From NCBI GenBank assembly GCA_946807835.1, contig OX327683.1, forward strand, positions 2,981,001 to 3,045,000: a stretch of 64,000 nucleotides of DNA, read 5' to 3'. The translations under genes and the position numbers were made by a program. The notes below the pieces were generated by a model, which worked only from the letters and a program-made list of their open reading frames with translations, ran no database searches and was not told the DNA's origin. Positions 22,801 to 34,484 of this stretch are shown here, one piece after another (the first letter of the stretch is position 1; every line of letters starts with the position of its first letter). Source of the stretch: Ailanthus altissimus. Its lineage: Eukaryota > Streptophyta > Magnoliopsida > Sapindales > Simaroubaceae.

Positions 22801-23932
22801 AATCTCTTAACAACATGCATTTTCATGTGTTCATCATATTTCCATAATTAAGTCTTACCTTAAAAGAATTAATATTAATATCCAATAATATTTATTATTA
22901 GGCCCACACGTATAACTCATTAAACATATAAATAAAGTAACATAAATTAAATAGTCTAAGGTTAAAATGGATGGTCCAAAAAACTTAAGCAAGATGTTCA
23001 AGATCTAGATTCAGTAGATTCGGGTTAAATCCAAGTAATTTGAGCCCATAAAACATGCGGGGTCCTATAAGCAAGTTGTAGATATCATAAGAAGATGGAA
23101 ATGAATTAAATTATTAATTTTATTCTAACTTTAATTTATTATTTATTAGTTTATAGGAAAAAATATTTTCTACCAATAAATGAACCCCACTTTAATAATT
23201 ATCTTTCAAAAATATTTAAAAACAGATACGTGCTCCCTTTATTAGAGTTTAAACTAAATTCATGCATACATATTTTAAAAATGAGTTAACTTATACTTTA
23301 TAAATATAGACGATTATTCATTCATTAGATGGATTCATGTTAATTAGACATTTATATCATTCTATAAAAAATAATACAATCTTGCTTGTTCATGTTTACA
23401 ATTTTTTAAACACGCGTATCCTTCTTCTTTTATAATTATTAACTTAAGTGTCGAGTGTTTTATCTTAAAAAAAGATAAAGCGTTTTCTCATTAATCAAAT
23501 GAGTAACTCAAGATAATAAGGTAACTGATATGAAGGTTCTAGACCAAAAAACTACTGTGGCATTGTTTGTCAAAACGTTTGAACAAAAATAAACCAAACC
23601 ACATGCAAGAAGAATTAGCAAAGACTACTAGCAAAAAGAATGAGAGAACAAAAAGATAAGAATGCATGTGACTCAAAGCTTCCAAATAATATCAAAATTA
23701 AGGGTCCAAGCAACTCGAAAATAATAGTATTGGGAAGCAATAATCCTATTAGAGTGGCAAATATACTGATAAAATTCCTCAAATGACTTGATGAGATAAT
23801 GAAGGAATATCATTAGTTGAAAGATAAATTAGCGAAGACGGAAGAGTATGAAGAATTACATGATGAATATAATGCCTAATATCTAGAGAACAGACTAAGA
23901 CGTACTCTAATGGTAAGGCACTAGTAAATGGG
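22801..23932. other. AT-rich intergenic tract with weak coding scraps
   Basis: Plus-strand 23540-23880 is richer in lysine and glutamate codons (for example MKVLDQKTTVALFVKTFEQK) but is stopped repeatedly. It might be old retrotransposon gag. I cannot assign it. Confidence 0.3.
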
Positions 23933-23948
23933 TAGAAGTGGCAAATGG

Positions 23949-26095
23949 TGTTGGGTATTGATTGTTCTAAGGTGCTTGCATGTGGGATGTGTTCATCATA
24001 CAAAAAATATACATATCTCATACATATATGTGCACAGCAGAAGATTAATACAATGAACACATGTTGTACATATTTATTAAATGAAAAACGAGATTGAGAA
24101 ATATAACCCATGAAGCCTTTGGATTAATTTGTTTGAAGTCCACCATAAAATGAATCTTTGATCAATCCTAGCAATCAACAAATGTGGGTTTGATTGTCTA
24201 GAATAGTAGTATGTTAATCCAGCATTTAGTTTAACTCTTAAACTTAATTCAAAGTTAAACTCTTTAACTTAATTAAATTTGTTTTTCCTTTTATTCAACT
24301 CTTGAATAATTAAAATAAATCTATTTTAGTTATTACATTTGGTAACCATTTATTTATTTATTTTGTTGTTCTAACAATTAAAACACAAAACAAAGAATTC
24401 TAATTTCTCAAATTGAAATGATCACAAAAAATTACCTAATCTAAAACTTTTGAATTTTGAATTTCATTTTTCTTTATATACTAATGCATAAATTTCAAAC
24501 TAATTTAAATTTCATTTGCATTTAATTTAACTTAACCTAACCTTAGTTAACATTTAACCTTAGTTAGATTATTTTAACTTAACCCTTAAGTTAATAAATA
24601 TTTAAATATTCTAACCATAGTTAACTAACTTAACTATAGTTAAGTTAACATTTACTTAACCATTAAGTAAAGTTAACTTAACTTAACCATATGGTTAACC
24701 TTTAACCATAGTTAAGTTAAATTATTTATTTAACAATTAAATAAATAAAAATTTATTTTAATTATTTAATAATTAAATAATCATAAAGTGAACTTACTTT
24801 TATATCCTTACTAGGTTACCAAGTTAACCTAAAGTAGGTCCCACCATTTAACCATATACTTTAGTTAACTTAACCTTAGTAAATTATTGAATTATACTAT
24901 ATTGAACAATTCAATATGGTACACTGTCCAAGTTCTCAAAGAGTACATTTCATATTGGGACTCTCTAGGTCCACACCCGATTTGTCAAATAGAACTATTT
25001 CATGAATCCGTAATCGATGCCCCACGCACACATTACGAATATTATAAATTAGCGTGTCAGACCATACAAGTTGAGGTCACAACGTATACGTATAATCTTT
25101 CCATCATTTATACCCTGGATGTGCGAGGATATAGATCAGCACCGTCAAATCTCCATATACTCATCCATAATCTTATCTCCAGATTTGTATCTCGATAAAT
25201 AATATACGCAAATACTTTTGCTATATTGTTTAACCCTGTGGAAAACTCTTTTCCCAGGTTTATGCTTGTGGCCACAAGACTTTATGAAATACAATCTTAG
25301 AGCATCGGATATACAACTTACCTACGTAAGCTGACGGATCTTGTATCTACGCACACCGAACTCCATGAGCATCGGACCATACCCAGCAACACATAGCGGT
25401 CAGACCATGAAAGGTCTCTGACATATGTGGAACCAAAGCATGGTGGATCACTCACAAGACCACCGTAGCGCTCAGGTCAAAGGACCACGTATACTACTCA
25501 ACTCGAGAGGACCTTCCTTTGACGGCTTCATAAGATATCTATTGGGGTCCTCGTGAGTCTGTTTAGTATCCAGTCCTGACTAGATACCCACATGCCTATA
25601 CAAGCTCTAAGCTCATGGTTAGCTAAGAACAACCATCTGAACCAGTCAGATATAAACATACATTAATCTATATAAAGTGAATTCACCAATAGATCCACAT
25701 TGGTGATCATAGATCATGAACATTGTGTTTGAGACATACTTACATAATGACATTTCTTAACACCTATTACAACTATATCATTACAAGTATACTCTCAGGT
25801 CTTTGTCCCATTATAGACAAGGTTCTAACTCTTTAGACCTCGCTGACTCTTATAACCTACTAACTCTTAGCATTTATAACTCTCAGCTTTGCTAACTATT
25901 AGTTATAATCTAAAATCCTTTAGATCAGATCTGAACTCTTTCAGATCAAACAATGTCTATAATGCTTGTAATGTTACAAGCATTATACCATATAAATATG
26001 ATATTAACAATTTTTATTCGAAATATTTATTGTATAAATGTTAGCAATTAATATTCATACAATATTAGAATGGCACGTGAGCACTAGCTTCAACA
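23949..26095 (-). mobile_element. Large solo LTR nested in the hAT element
   Basis: The tract starts TGTTGGG and ends TTCAACA, giving TGTTG/CAACA termini, over 2147 bp. The flanking pentamers AATGG and AGTAG agree at only three positions, so any target duplication has decayed. The interior holds no gag or pol. The minus orientation is a guess from LTR-like sequence at the right end. The plus frame 24887-25198 is a chance opening. A tract of GTTAAC/TTAAGTTAA words at about 24530-24860 forms many small palindromes. Confidence 0.65.
24530..24860. repeat. GTTAAC-rich palindromic low-complexity tract
   Basis: Words such as CATAGTTAACTAACTTAAC and TTAACCATATGGTTAAC recur, giving overlapping short palindromes within the LTR. 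No fixed period is evident. Confidence 0.6.
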
Positions 26096-26099
26096 AGTA

Positions 26100-26290
26100 G
26101 GCCATGCTGGGCAAAATTTGAGACCATGTAAGCTATCGTGCCTAAGTCAGCAGTATTCGTGCTGGGCCGACCTAGGCACGATAGCCAAAAATTAGGCCTA
26201 GGCATGATCCACAGCATAGCCCACTCTGAGTCGTGCTATGGGCTATGTCATGCTTGGCATACGAGCCTAACGGGCCAACCCATGGGCCAT
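26100..26290. repeat. GC-rich subterminal inverted-repeat block of the hAT element
   Basis: The words CTATCGTGCC (26133-26142) and GGCACGATAG (26174-26183) are inverted copies around GTGCTGGGCCGACC. Further GGGCTATG and TGGGCC words follow. Such subterminal repeats are usual transposase-binding regions in hAT elements; that role is inferred here. Confidence 0.6.
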
Positions 26291-26459
26291 AAAAAATAAA
26301 AGTATTATTTTGTGATAAGGTCATGTGTCTTCTACTTTTGTCTACTATTACAGTACCCATAATATTAAATTTTATTTTTTTACATCGTCTCTTTATCAAT
26401 TGTTTAAATTTGGCAATATAGTTTTTATTTTTTATTCACATTTTCATACACATTTGACA

Positions 26460-27485
26460 TAATTAATATAAAATTTGAATTTAAAATTATAATTTTAATG
26501 TGATTGAATTGAAATTATAACATTTAATAATTTGAATTAGAATTTAAACTTGGATTATAATATTTAATACAATTGAAATTGAAATTTGAATTTGATTTAT
26601 AACATTTAATGTAATTGAAATTGGAATTAAAATTACAACATTTAATAATTGAAACTGAAATTTAAAATTAATTATAATATTTAACTTAATTGGAATTGAA
26701 ATTATATCATTTAACATAAATTAAATTAAATTGGATTCAGAATTATAACAATTAATGTAATTAAAATTGATATTGCATTTGAAATTATCATATTTAACAT
26801 AATTGAAATTGAATATGGATTTAGAATTATAACATCTAATATAACTGAAAATAAAATTGAATTTGAAATTATTACATATAATGTAATTGAAACTAAAATT
26901 GGATTTGAAATTATAACATTTAACGTAATTGAAATAGAAATTAGAATTAGAATTATAACATTTTACGTAATTGAAGCTAAATTAAAATTGAAATTGAAAT
27001 TATAACATTTAACGTAATTGAAATTATAATTAAAATTATAACATTTAATGTAATTAAAATTATAGCATTTTGAAAAATATGTAATCTAGCATGTGATTAG
27101 TGTATATGTTGATTAAATTATTTAATTCTATTGCGTAATTGTGTGTTTAATTCATTTAATGTAATTAAAATTAAAATTAGATTTAAAATTATAATATTTA
27201 ATGTAATTAAAATCAAAATTGAATTTGAAATTATAACATTTAACGTAATTGGAATTGAAAATAGAATTTGAATTAACATTTAACATAATTAGAATTGGAA
27301 TTATAACATTTAACGTAATTGAAATTGAAATTGAATTTGAAATTATAAAATTTAAGGTAATTGAAATTAAAATTGAATTCGGAATTATAACATTTAATGT
27401 AACTGAAATTAAAATTAGATTAAAAATTATAACATTTAACGTAATTAAAATTAAAATTAAATTTGAAATTATAACATTTAATGTC
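26460..27485. repeat. 42-bp AT-rich minisatellite
   Basis: More than 20 degenerate units of about 42 bp carry a core CATTTAACGTAATTG followed by runs of GAAATT/AAAATT and ending AAATTATAA. Spacing ranges from about 30 to 48 bp. Open frames on both strands here (27152-27526 minus, 27249-27566 plus) are products of the repeat, not genes. Confidence 0.85.
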
Positions 27486-27571
27486 ATTTGGCAACCCAGG
27501 CACGCTACAATGTCGTGTTGGGCCATGCTGTACTTAGGCCTCCCAACCCAATTATCACCTCTATAAATGGG

Positions 27572-27738
27572 GTTGACAAGGACATATTGGGTTATGAACT
27601 AGGTGGTTAGCTCGTCAAAAAAGGATATTACATTTTTGTTCAAGCTCTGGAACCATGTTATATGAACTAGGTGCTTAGGCCTTCGTGAAAGGGTATCAAT
27701 TTACCTTCTGCTCTAAAGACATCGTCTTCAACCGTTTC
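27572..27738 (-). pseudogene. Left part of an interrupted unknown reading frame
   Basis: On the minus strand, the frame entering from 30457 continues here across one copy of the target duplication as VEDDVFRAEGKLIPFHEGLS and then hits stops. The family is not recognised. See the matching right part at 30457-30880. Confidence 0.45.
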
Positions 27739-30456
27739 TGTAGTAACCAGTATCCACGACTGGTAAGAATAAGTATTTATAAATGTATAAATATACGTAT
27801 TTTTTTTTTATGTTGGTGATACTTGATTTATATATTGTTATTAGTAGTGTTTGTATAGGTTAAGGTGATACTATTAGCATTAGGTTTAATTGCAAGACTT
27901 TAGATTTATTTTAGGGACTAAATTGTAATACTTTGAAAGTTTTGGGGGTAAATTCGAAAATACTAAAAATTAGCCACTTAGTATAAAAATACACTTCTAA
28001 AACCCTAATTCTCTCATTTTGGTCGAGCTACCTCTTTTAGAGAGAGAGAAGAGAGAAAAGAGGGGAGAGAAAGAGAAGAAGGAGAAGAAAAAGAAGAAGA
28101 AATTGGAATTTTGGATTTTAAGAGGTATATCACAACTATTTCTCAATTTATTGGTGTTAATTATGTTAATTTCTTTAAGTTTTGATTTCTGGAAATATGT
28201 ATAATTGAGGATTTGATGTGTATTTCGTATGATATTTTGAGAATTGATGATGATCTATAAGATAGTTTGATAAATCATGATGGATTGTAGAATTTCTGCT
28301 TGATAGTCTCTTGATCCAAGAATTTTATAAATTGTTGTGATTCGATTCTGATTTTTAGTTTTGAGTATATGAAATTAGACATGTTTAGGATCATCTGAGA
28401 CTTTGAATCGATTCAAAATTCCAGAAATTGAATTTTTTTTGAATTTACCAAAATGACCCTGAAATTCTGGAAATTTCCTATGTGAACAGTATAATACAGT
28501 GACGAACAATGTTTGTCCTACTGAATGATCTTCAAAAATTACGAATTTTTGGAATATGATAAGTTTATATGTCTAATATGATATACTCGGAATTGAGAAT
28601 TTAGATCAATGTGGTTGAAATGTTATGATTTTCTAAAGTATATCCGCTCATTATAGTATTTGATTAACAGATTTTTAAAGCTATGGAATAAAATAGTTTT
28701 AAAATATTTTTGGCAGTGATTTGGAAGAGAAATATTTATCATGGACTGAGATATGTGTTAAGAGTAATTATGTGGTAGTTTTATAATTTTGGAGTTAGTA
28801 TATGATTTTATAAAATTAGGAGATTGAATACTGTTCAGTAAGTATCTTGATCCTGTCAGGTTTGTAGTTTGGATTCGATGGTGTATATGGAATGGATTGT
28901 GTAGGAATTTTGATATAATATTCATTTATAAGAAGTATATATGAGTCAAGAATGATATATTCTGATTTCGGAGTAATTGGACATCATTTGATGTATTAGA
29001 AAATTTTGTTAAGTGTAAGTGGTCAAAATGACAGGTTTTGAGAAACCAAGTATTTAGACCAATTTGATGTGATAAATGCATTGTGTATAATTTTGTAAGC
29101 TATTTAAAGTATTTTGTGTGAATTGTGAGGCTTATGAAAGGATTAATCTCCATTGATAGGTTAAGGAGATTTAAGTCTTGTAGCTGAAAGTGTTAAGAGG
29201 TAAGTATACTAGACTTTTTACTAGAATCACAATAAACATAGTAAGTGTTATGAATGATTTTGTAAACGTGGTTAAGAATAAGTTTATGTTATGTCAAATT
29301 ATATTTTGATATGAAATGTAAATATATGTTTATGAATGTGAGCATTGACATTGAGCATAGACATACATGTGTTTTTTGAAAGTGAGCTTTCAAAATAAGA
29401 TATATTTAACAAAGAAAGCTTTTGAAGTGTAATATGTCCATGAGAAATATTTTGTGTTTTGAGGGTACTTGAACTCACTGTTAACTTAGTAGGCATTTTA
29501 TGTGATTTGTAGAGCCTTTATGTGTGGCCTTTCCTTCGGGATTGGTATATGTTATGTGTTCCGTATGTAGGGAGGATCCTATTGGTACCTAAAGGAAGTG
29601 TGAGTCATCACATTCGTGTGGTGGCGTATTGGTGCATGTGAGAGGACTCACCGATGATCAGGGTGAGGGTTTGGCTTTTACCTTCGGGCATGAGCATTAT
29701 ATATGTGTAATTTCAAGACCTCACTTGTACTATTCCTCTCATACGGTATGTCACCTACGAGTGACATTTGGCTCATTATGTGATATGTGATATGTAAGTC
29801 CTACTAAGTAGTAGTTGAGTGATGGTATTCCTATTATGTGTTTTGAAAAAATATGTAAGCGCTTACATGATATGTGATTTGATAAGATTATGATTTTGAT
29901 TGATCACAGCATATCATACATATGCATTGTGTACATATATGTATTTGTATTTGATATACGAAAAACTAGTATGCTTACTGAGTTTTATACTCATTATAGT
30001 TTATGGTGATTTCAGGTAAATAAGGTACATGTGTGCTTAGCGGATTTGGCAAAGCTTCTGCTGTTCCTTGGGTTCCCTAAGTTATTAGGTTGCTAAATGT
30101 TTCATTTGAGGACACGTGGGATAAGATATTCGATTTGTCCCTATTGAATAAATACTTATGTATTATTTTATTGTGTGTGGTTGGATTTAGTTTAAGTTTC
30201 ACCAAGTGTAGTAATGGATTGATTTTAAGTAAGAATTTGCAATGAATATATTCTGGGCTTCCGGTAACAAAGTTGCTACTGGTGACGTAGTAGAGTGTTA
30301 ATCTCTGAGAAAACTCTGCGTATCTCCGATTTACTAATTGTCCCAGTCATAATTCAATTGCTATAATTCTGAAAGAAATTAAAATGAATGTTTAAGTATT
30401 ATTGAATGAATGTAAGTGATGTCGTGTGTCAGATCTTTTAGGTCTGGGGCGTGACA
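27739..30456 (+). mobile_element. Solo LTR of a gypsy-type (chromovirus-like) retrotransposon
   Basis: The LTR starts TGTAGTAACC and ends GGGGCGTGACA over 2718 bp, flanked by a perfect 5-bp target duplication GTTTC (27734-27738 and 30457-30461). Long LTRs that begin TGT(A/G)GTAACC and end GGGGCGTGACA are familiar from plant Tekay/Del-like chromoviruses; the family assignment is from memory of such termini. No internal domain remains, so it is a product of LTR-LTR recombination. A purine-rich tract (about 28038-28102, AGAGAGAAGAGAGAAAAGAG-type) lies near the left end. Confidence 0.88.
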
Positions 30457-30880
30457 GTTTCGGCTTTTTCTATCTTTTTATACAATTTGTTAACCTCTTT
30501 CATAATTGCTACCTTAATAGCAAGATCTTCATCCAGCCGCCTCATCTGCTCTATAGTTCCCTTCATTCTTTTTGGATCTATAACTTCCTTCTTTCCCCAT
30601 TCTCTATAGATCTCTTGCACTAGTTTTGCCTCTGTTTGGTCTCATGGAGTGGAGTATCTTCAAGATCATCTCTAAAATTCTTAACTTCTTCCACCATTGT
30701 CAATCGCTCTTATAACTCTTGGTTCTTCCTCTTTATCTCTTCAAGTTGCTTCAAAACTTTTATCAAGATATTTGTCATACCAACTAGAATGCCACTTCTT
30801 AGAGCGATGTATCAAAGTTGCTCAGGTCTCCATTATTGACGTTGCCTAGGAGTGAGGACCTATTATTTATGTTGTTTGTC
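30457..30880 (-). pseudogene. Right part of an unknown reading frame split by the gypsy LTR
   Basis: Minus-strand reading gives EIYREWGKKEVIDPKRMKG, IEQMRRLDEDLAIKV and MKEVNKLYKKIEKAETV. It is rich in Lys and Glu, likely helical, and continues in frame on the far side of the LTR as VEDDVFRAEG. Further upstream (about 30640-30880) the frame is broken but starts MTNNINNRSSLLGNV. I recognise no family; a retroelement gag is one possibility. Confidence 0.45.
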
Positions 30881-31779
30881 ATGTTTCGTTGTCTTAATGT
30901 TACATTTTATTTAGAACTTTCTTAGAAACGGACACCATTGAAGTTTTAGGGTTTAAAACCTCTAAATTAATGACCATCCTGCCCTTGTTTACTTCTTGAA
31001 ATTATGTGAATGCATTATCTTCCTACAAGAAAAAAAAAATTTGAAACATAAGTGTTTATCTGAGAAAAATAGTATCTGTGTGTGGGAGTATTGCAAAGAT
31101 TAATTCTGTCTCTAAGCTTCCCCTTTAGTGCTTGCTAAGACTTATTTCCTCTCAACTATAGTTGAATGGAAGTTTCATATCTTAAGTCTAAAAAAATATT
31201 TTTTGTATAGAGTCCCCATAATGCATACATTCTCTTTATAGCCTATAAAATAATTTCTCACTAAAAAGGGTTGTAAATAAAAAATGATAGTTCATAGGTT
31301 GCTTTATGGCTAGTGCACCCCATCTTATTCAACTGGAAGGCTAAATAGTTGAAAGAGGCAGCACACCATCCTTTAAGAGAGATTAGATGTGAAGGTTCAA
31401 GTCGAAGATCTTTGTCATGTGGCCTATGAATCTCAAGAATTGAGCGCGGACTTGAAGACCCTACCGTATTTTTCCTCGGGGCCTTCAATTGGTCCTTTCT
31501 TTCCCTTTTTTAGCAGTGAGTTCAGGATGCAATGGATGTTTAATATTGGATATTGGATATTGGATATTAGATATAGAATCAATCATGGACGAATCAACCA
31601 ACTCTATATATATTACATAAATTCTAATCTCATTTCAAGTATGTATGAACATCCACACTTAATTAATTTAGTTAATTAAAAGATTAAATCTGTTATTAAT
31701 TCATTAATCAAATATAAGAATTTAAATAAAATTGGTCAATTTATAAGAAATCATTCTTATAAAAAATAGCAATTGACCA
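30881..31779. other. AT-rich intergenic tract
   Basis: No recognisable gene. A small tandem repeat of ATATTGGAT occurs three times near 31543-31567. The frames at 31261-31488 (minus) and 31389-31679 (plus) have no domain. Confidence 0.4.
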
Positions 31780-31985
31780 AGTATAATTTGAATAGAATAG
31801 TGTGTTTAATTTGTTTCTATCTCGTTATAACTTGTACAACCAATTTACATAATCCATAGATTGGTGGGCCAAATGACCTAGATCTAATTTCCAAGCTAGT
31901 CTTCTTATTTCATGAAATTGAGTTTTTTCTAGTGTAAGCCATCTCTTAAATTTCTAGAGTTTTCTAGCACACTTAAAAGAACATG
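31780..31985 (+). repeat. Duplicated flank segments s2-s3, partial copy
   Basis: The tract matches 34900-35040 and 62110-62290. Shared words include GAATTGAGTTTTT-type, TTTCTAGTGT and CTCTTAAAT. It marks the left edge of the large duplicated block. Confidence 0.55.
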
Positions 31986-31989
31986 AGAA

Positions 31990-32213
31990 AGGGTTGTTGC
32001 GTTGGGCACCAAGTGCCCATACTTGGAATACTAGTACCGCGGCACATTAGGTTCTACTTTGGATGTTGCTGTGCTCCACCCTTGAGCACCGCAGCGCCCA
32101 GACCTAGTGCCTTGGCTATGACATTTCACCTCCAATTCACTTCCCCATGTCTCTTAATCTCTTACCTTGATTTCAAACCGTTTTTAATATAATTTTCAAT
32201 CAATATTCTCATA
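31990..32213 (-). mobile_element. Truncated family K LTR, inverted
   Basis: The right end CAATCAATATTCTCATA is the reverse complement of the K-family start TGTGAGAATATTGATTG. A CG-rich core (about 32000-32125, words such as GAGCACCGCAGCGCCC) sits at the expected distance. The remainder of the LTR is missing on the left, where duplicated flank sequence begins instead. Confidence 0.65.
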
Positions 32214-32410
32214 ATAATCTTAGAACTCTCGAGCATGCACCCCATTGGCAAGTTCAATAAATTTATTGCTGTATGGTCGCATAGGAATTCAGTTGAAGCA
32301 GGTGATTCAGGTGTCTTAGGATGCTTTCCTGTTAAGTCCAAGGGCATATGGAAGAGCAAATGGGCTGCAGTATGATCAATAGGATTGGTCTCTGTTTCTG
32401 CATCAAGCAT
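32214..32410 (-). other. Short open frame of unknown origin
   Basis: The minus-strand frame starts MLDAETETNPIDHTAAHLLF and looks coding-like in composition, with few rare codons. Its C-terminal part runs into the truncated LTR, so if it was ever an exon it is broken. A possible acceptor-like TAG precedes the Met. No family was recognised. Confidence 0.3.
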
Positions 32411-33540
32411 TGTGGGATACCTACATTACCATCACAATAAAAAAAAAAAAGGAAATTCAAACGAAGTTGAGATAGTTATGTGACTGAATTAGTGGTGGAG
32501 CTCCAAATTTCTTTTTAGAAGGGCGCCTTAAGATGAGAATAAGAAAAGGAAAATCAGCAAAAATGATACAAATTTCTTTATCGTTGTCAATGTTTTCTTT
32601 TTCTCATTTTGAAACCGTTGCATGACAATCTCATCACATATCATTTAATATTTCTGACCCCTGTCCATACAATCAAGTCATCAATTATCCATTAATTTGC
32701 AAGTAACTAACTAGAAAAAATGTAACAATGAAAATATAAAAACAAAAACATAGGGAAAATACATATTCTCTTATGGTATGAATGAAGAGAAGGATAGCAA
32801 TGATATATGGAAAAAAAAAAATATAGCAGATGAACCAAAGAGAGGGTATATATGTCACAAAATGTAAAGTAGTGAAAATAGATCTTAATCATACAGTTTT
32901 TTCAATAAAATATGTGTCAAAAAAAATTTAAAATTTTAAAAAAGTTTAATTTAAAGAGAATCTTTAACAAAAACCTAAAAAGATGGGCGTAAGGAGTGGG
33001 AGTGGCTCAATTTTGAAAGTCGAAACAGATTTGTGCTTTTCAGTATACAAATTGAATGTGGGGAGAGGTTATATGAAAAGATTAGATAGGCGTTGTCTAT
33101 TCGTATGATCGGCGGTACTGTGTAGCCCAAATATCAACCGTTGGATTAAATCCAACGGTTGAAACTTAAATGACCTTTTGACCGGTAAATGACACTGCCA
33201 TGAAAAATAACAGAAGCCCCCTTAATGTTTGACTAAATATAAGATATGCCTTCAAAATCAATCTAAGATTCCGTGTCCTCCTGCAGCCTTATTATTAGAA
33301 CTTCACTTATCTTTTTCCGCAAAGAACTAGGCTCTGAGATAAAGTTGTTATATCACAGTCCAAGTTTAATAATAAACCTTGTTTGTTGATAGTCTAAGTG
33401 TAAATCTTGTTTGTTGACAATAAAATTTAGCTTAGCCTTACTTGATAATTACTCTTGTCTCGGTTTTCTTAGAATCTAAAACAACATCTATTTATCTGGA
33501 CACTGAACATCCATAAACCTAAAATTTATAATGCTAACAA
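32411..33540. other. AT-rich tract upstream of the chaperonin fragment
   Basis: No gene is seen. It contains the palindrome at 33135-33161. Composition at 33000-33340 is less AT-biased and could be an old promoter region. Confidence 0.35.
33135..33161. promoter_or_regulatory. Perfect palindrome CAACCGTTGGA-N5-TCCAACGGTTG
   Basis: Two 11-bp arms are separated by 5 bp. The arms contain AACCGTT and CAACGG, which match MYB-type binding cores (CNGTTR). It may be a regulatory element or merely a small hairpin. No gene downstream is intact. Confidence 0.35.
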
Positions 33541-33551
33541 TTTTGTTTCAG

Positions 33552-33685
33552 ATTAAGCCGAAGGACGCCATAGAGCATAGGTGCTAGATTGGTAACACAA
33601 GCTGCTTTAATGACCAATGACTTGGCTGGTGATGTTGTGAGACAAGGTTTGATTGCCAAAGGTATAAAAGTTGGTAACAAGTATA
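33552..33685 (+). pseudogene. Chaperonin-60 exon fragment (downstream exon)
   Basis: The translation gives KDAIEH, then after a 2-base deletion ARLVTQAALMTNDLAGD, then VVRQGLIAKGIKVG. Organellar Cpn60/GroEL proteins have a stretch near GAKLVRQAA, TNDLAGDGTTT and GLIAEGVKV. The nucleotide-contacting GDGTTT loop has lost its GTTT part. A TTTGTTTCAG acceptor lies just upstream and GTTG/GTAACA resembles a donor just downstream, so this is a genomic exon copy, not a processed one. Chaperonin-60 folds proteins in plastids or mitochondria. This fragment is not functional. Confidence 0.75.
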
Positions 33686-33974
33686 CCGCATATACATGGC
33701 TTGGAATGATCCTAGTGTTAAAAGTGATTGCGCTGCTTATTCAATTGTCATTCAGGTGGTTTGCAGCTGCTGTAAACTCCATTTGATGCACAGAATGAGG
33801 TAAAATAGAATGTTCTTTGTCTATTTTAGTTGTTATTCGCAATCTCATCAAGGAGTAGAATAAAAAGAACTTTGAATCAGATTCTATATCATGTAAATGT
33901 CATGAAGTGGCAACATTTTCTAATATTTTGAATTGCAGATTAAATATAATCTCGCTACATTTTTACTAGCATTT

Positions 33975-34071
33975 TATGTCAGGCAGATATTCCCAAGCTC
34001 TTCATTCGAAAGGAAAAAATGTTGACTCCCAAAAAATTGTTAATGATGGTGTGACTGTTGCCAAAAGGTAT
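33975..34071 (+). pseudogene. Chaperonin-60 exon fragment (upstream exon, placed downstream)
   Basis: The translation gives GKNVDSQKIVNDGVTVAKR, matching the Cpn60 stretch GRNVVLE...PKIVNDGVTVAKE, and ends at a donor-like AAAAG/GTATAT. In the intact protein this lies N-terminal to the fragment at 33552-33685, yet here it lies after it on the same strand, so the exon order is reversed. The VLESKYGSP part is shortened. Confidence 0.7.
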
Positions 34072-34484
34072 ATCTATATCTTTAGCACTTCATATTTAGA
34101 AGCCATAGAAGAAATTGTTGGCCGAGATCAATTATTTCACTTTAATGTCTGTTTTGACTACTTTTGTTTTTGAAAATTTTAACATTTGCATGTGCAGCTT
34201 GCAAGTCATTTGTGATGGGTTATACGGTTTTTCTAAGGATTTGTTTATTCACATTCCTAAAAGTATCATCTGTATTTATTTTGCTCTCTTTAATTATTCT
34301 TTATCTTTTCTCAAATTGTCTCAGATTTATCTTCTCAAGCAATTTCATGTATAATGTTAATATATGAAATATGAACAAGGTAATTATAGACATCTTATTT
34401 ATCAAAATATTTTATGACTTCCTCACTAATTATCAAGAGCTAATAATGGCACTTTATTTTAGAGGCGCAAAATTTTTTGTTATC
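34072..34484. other. AT-rich tract, possibly intron of the chaperonin fragment
   Basis: Overlapping short plus-strand frames (34115-34354, 34164-34367) show no domain. T-rich composition following a donor-like site fits intronic DNA. Confidence 0.3.

Larger units (their letters stand above)
23933..27563. mobile_element. hAT-type non-autonomous DNA transposon with a nested LTR
   Basis: The left tip TAGAAGTGGCAAATGG (23933-23948) and the inverted right tip TAGAGGTGATAATTGG (27563 back to 27548) form hAT-like TIRs. They are bounded by a perfect 8-bp target duplication TAAATGGG (23925-23932 and 27564-27571), the hAT hallmark. Subterminal GC-rich words (GGCACGATAG, TGGGCCATGCTG) occur at 26100-26290 and 27488-27540. 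The core is a 42-bp minisatellite. A 2147-bp LTR (23949-26095) sits 16 bp from the left tip. There is no transposase. Confidence 0.85.

Noticed and set aside
24887..25198. 103-residue plus-strand frame
   Set aside because: Lies wholly inside the LTR at 23949-26095 and has no recognisable domain.
27152..27566. Long Ile/Asn/Val-rich frames on both strands
   Set aside because: Translation of the 42-bp AT-rich minisatellite; mirrored on both strands, so not a gene.
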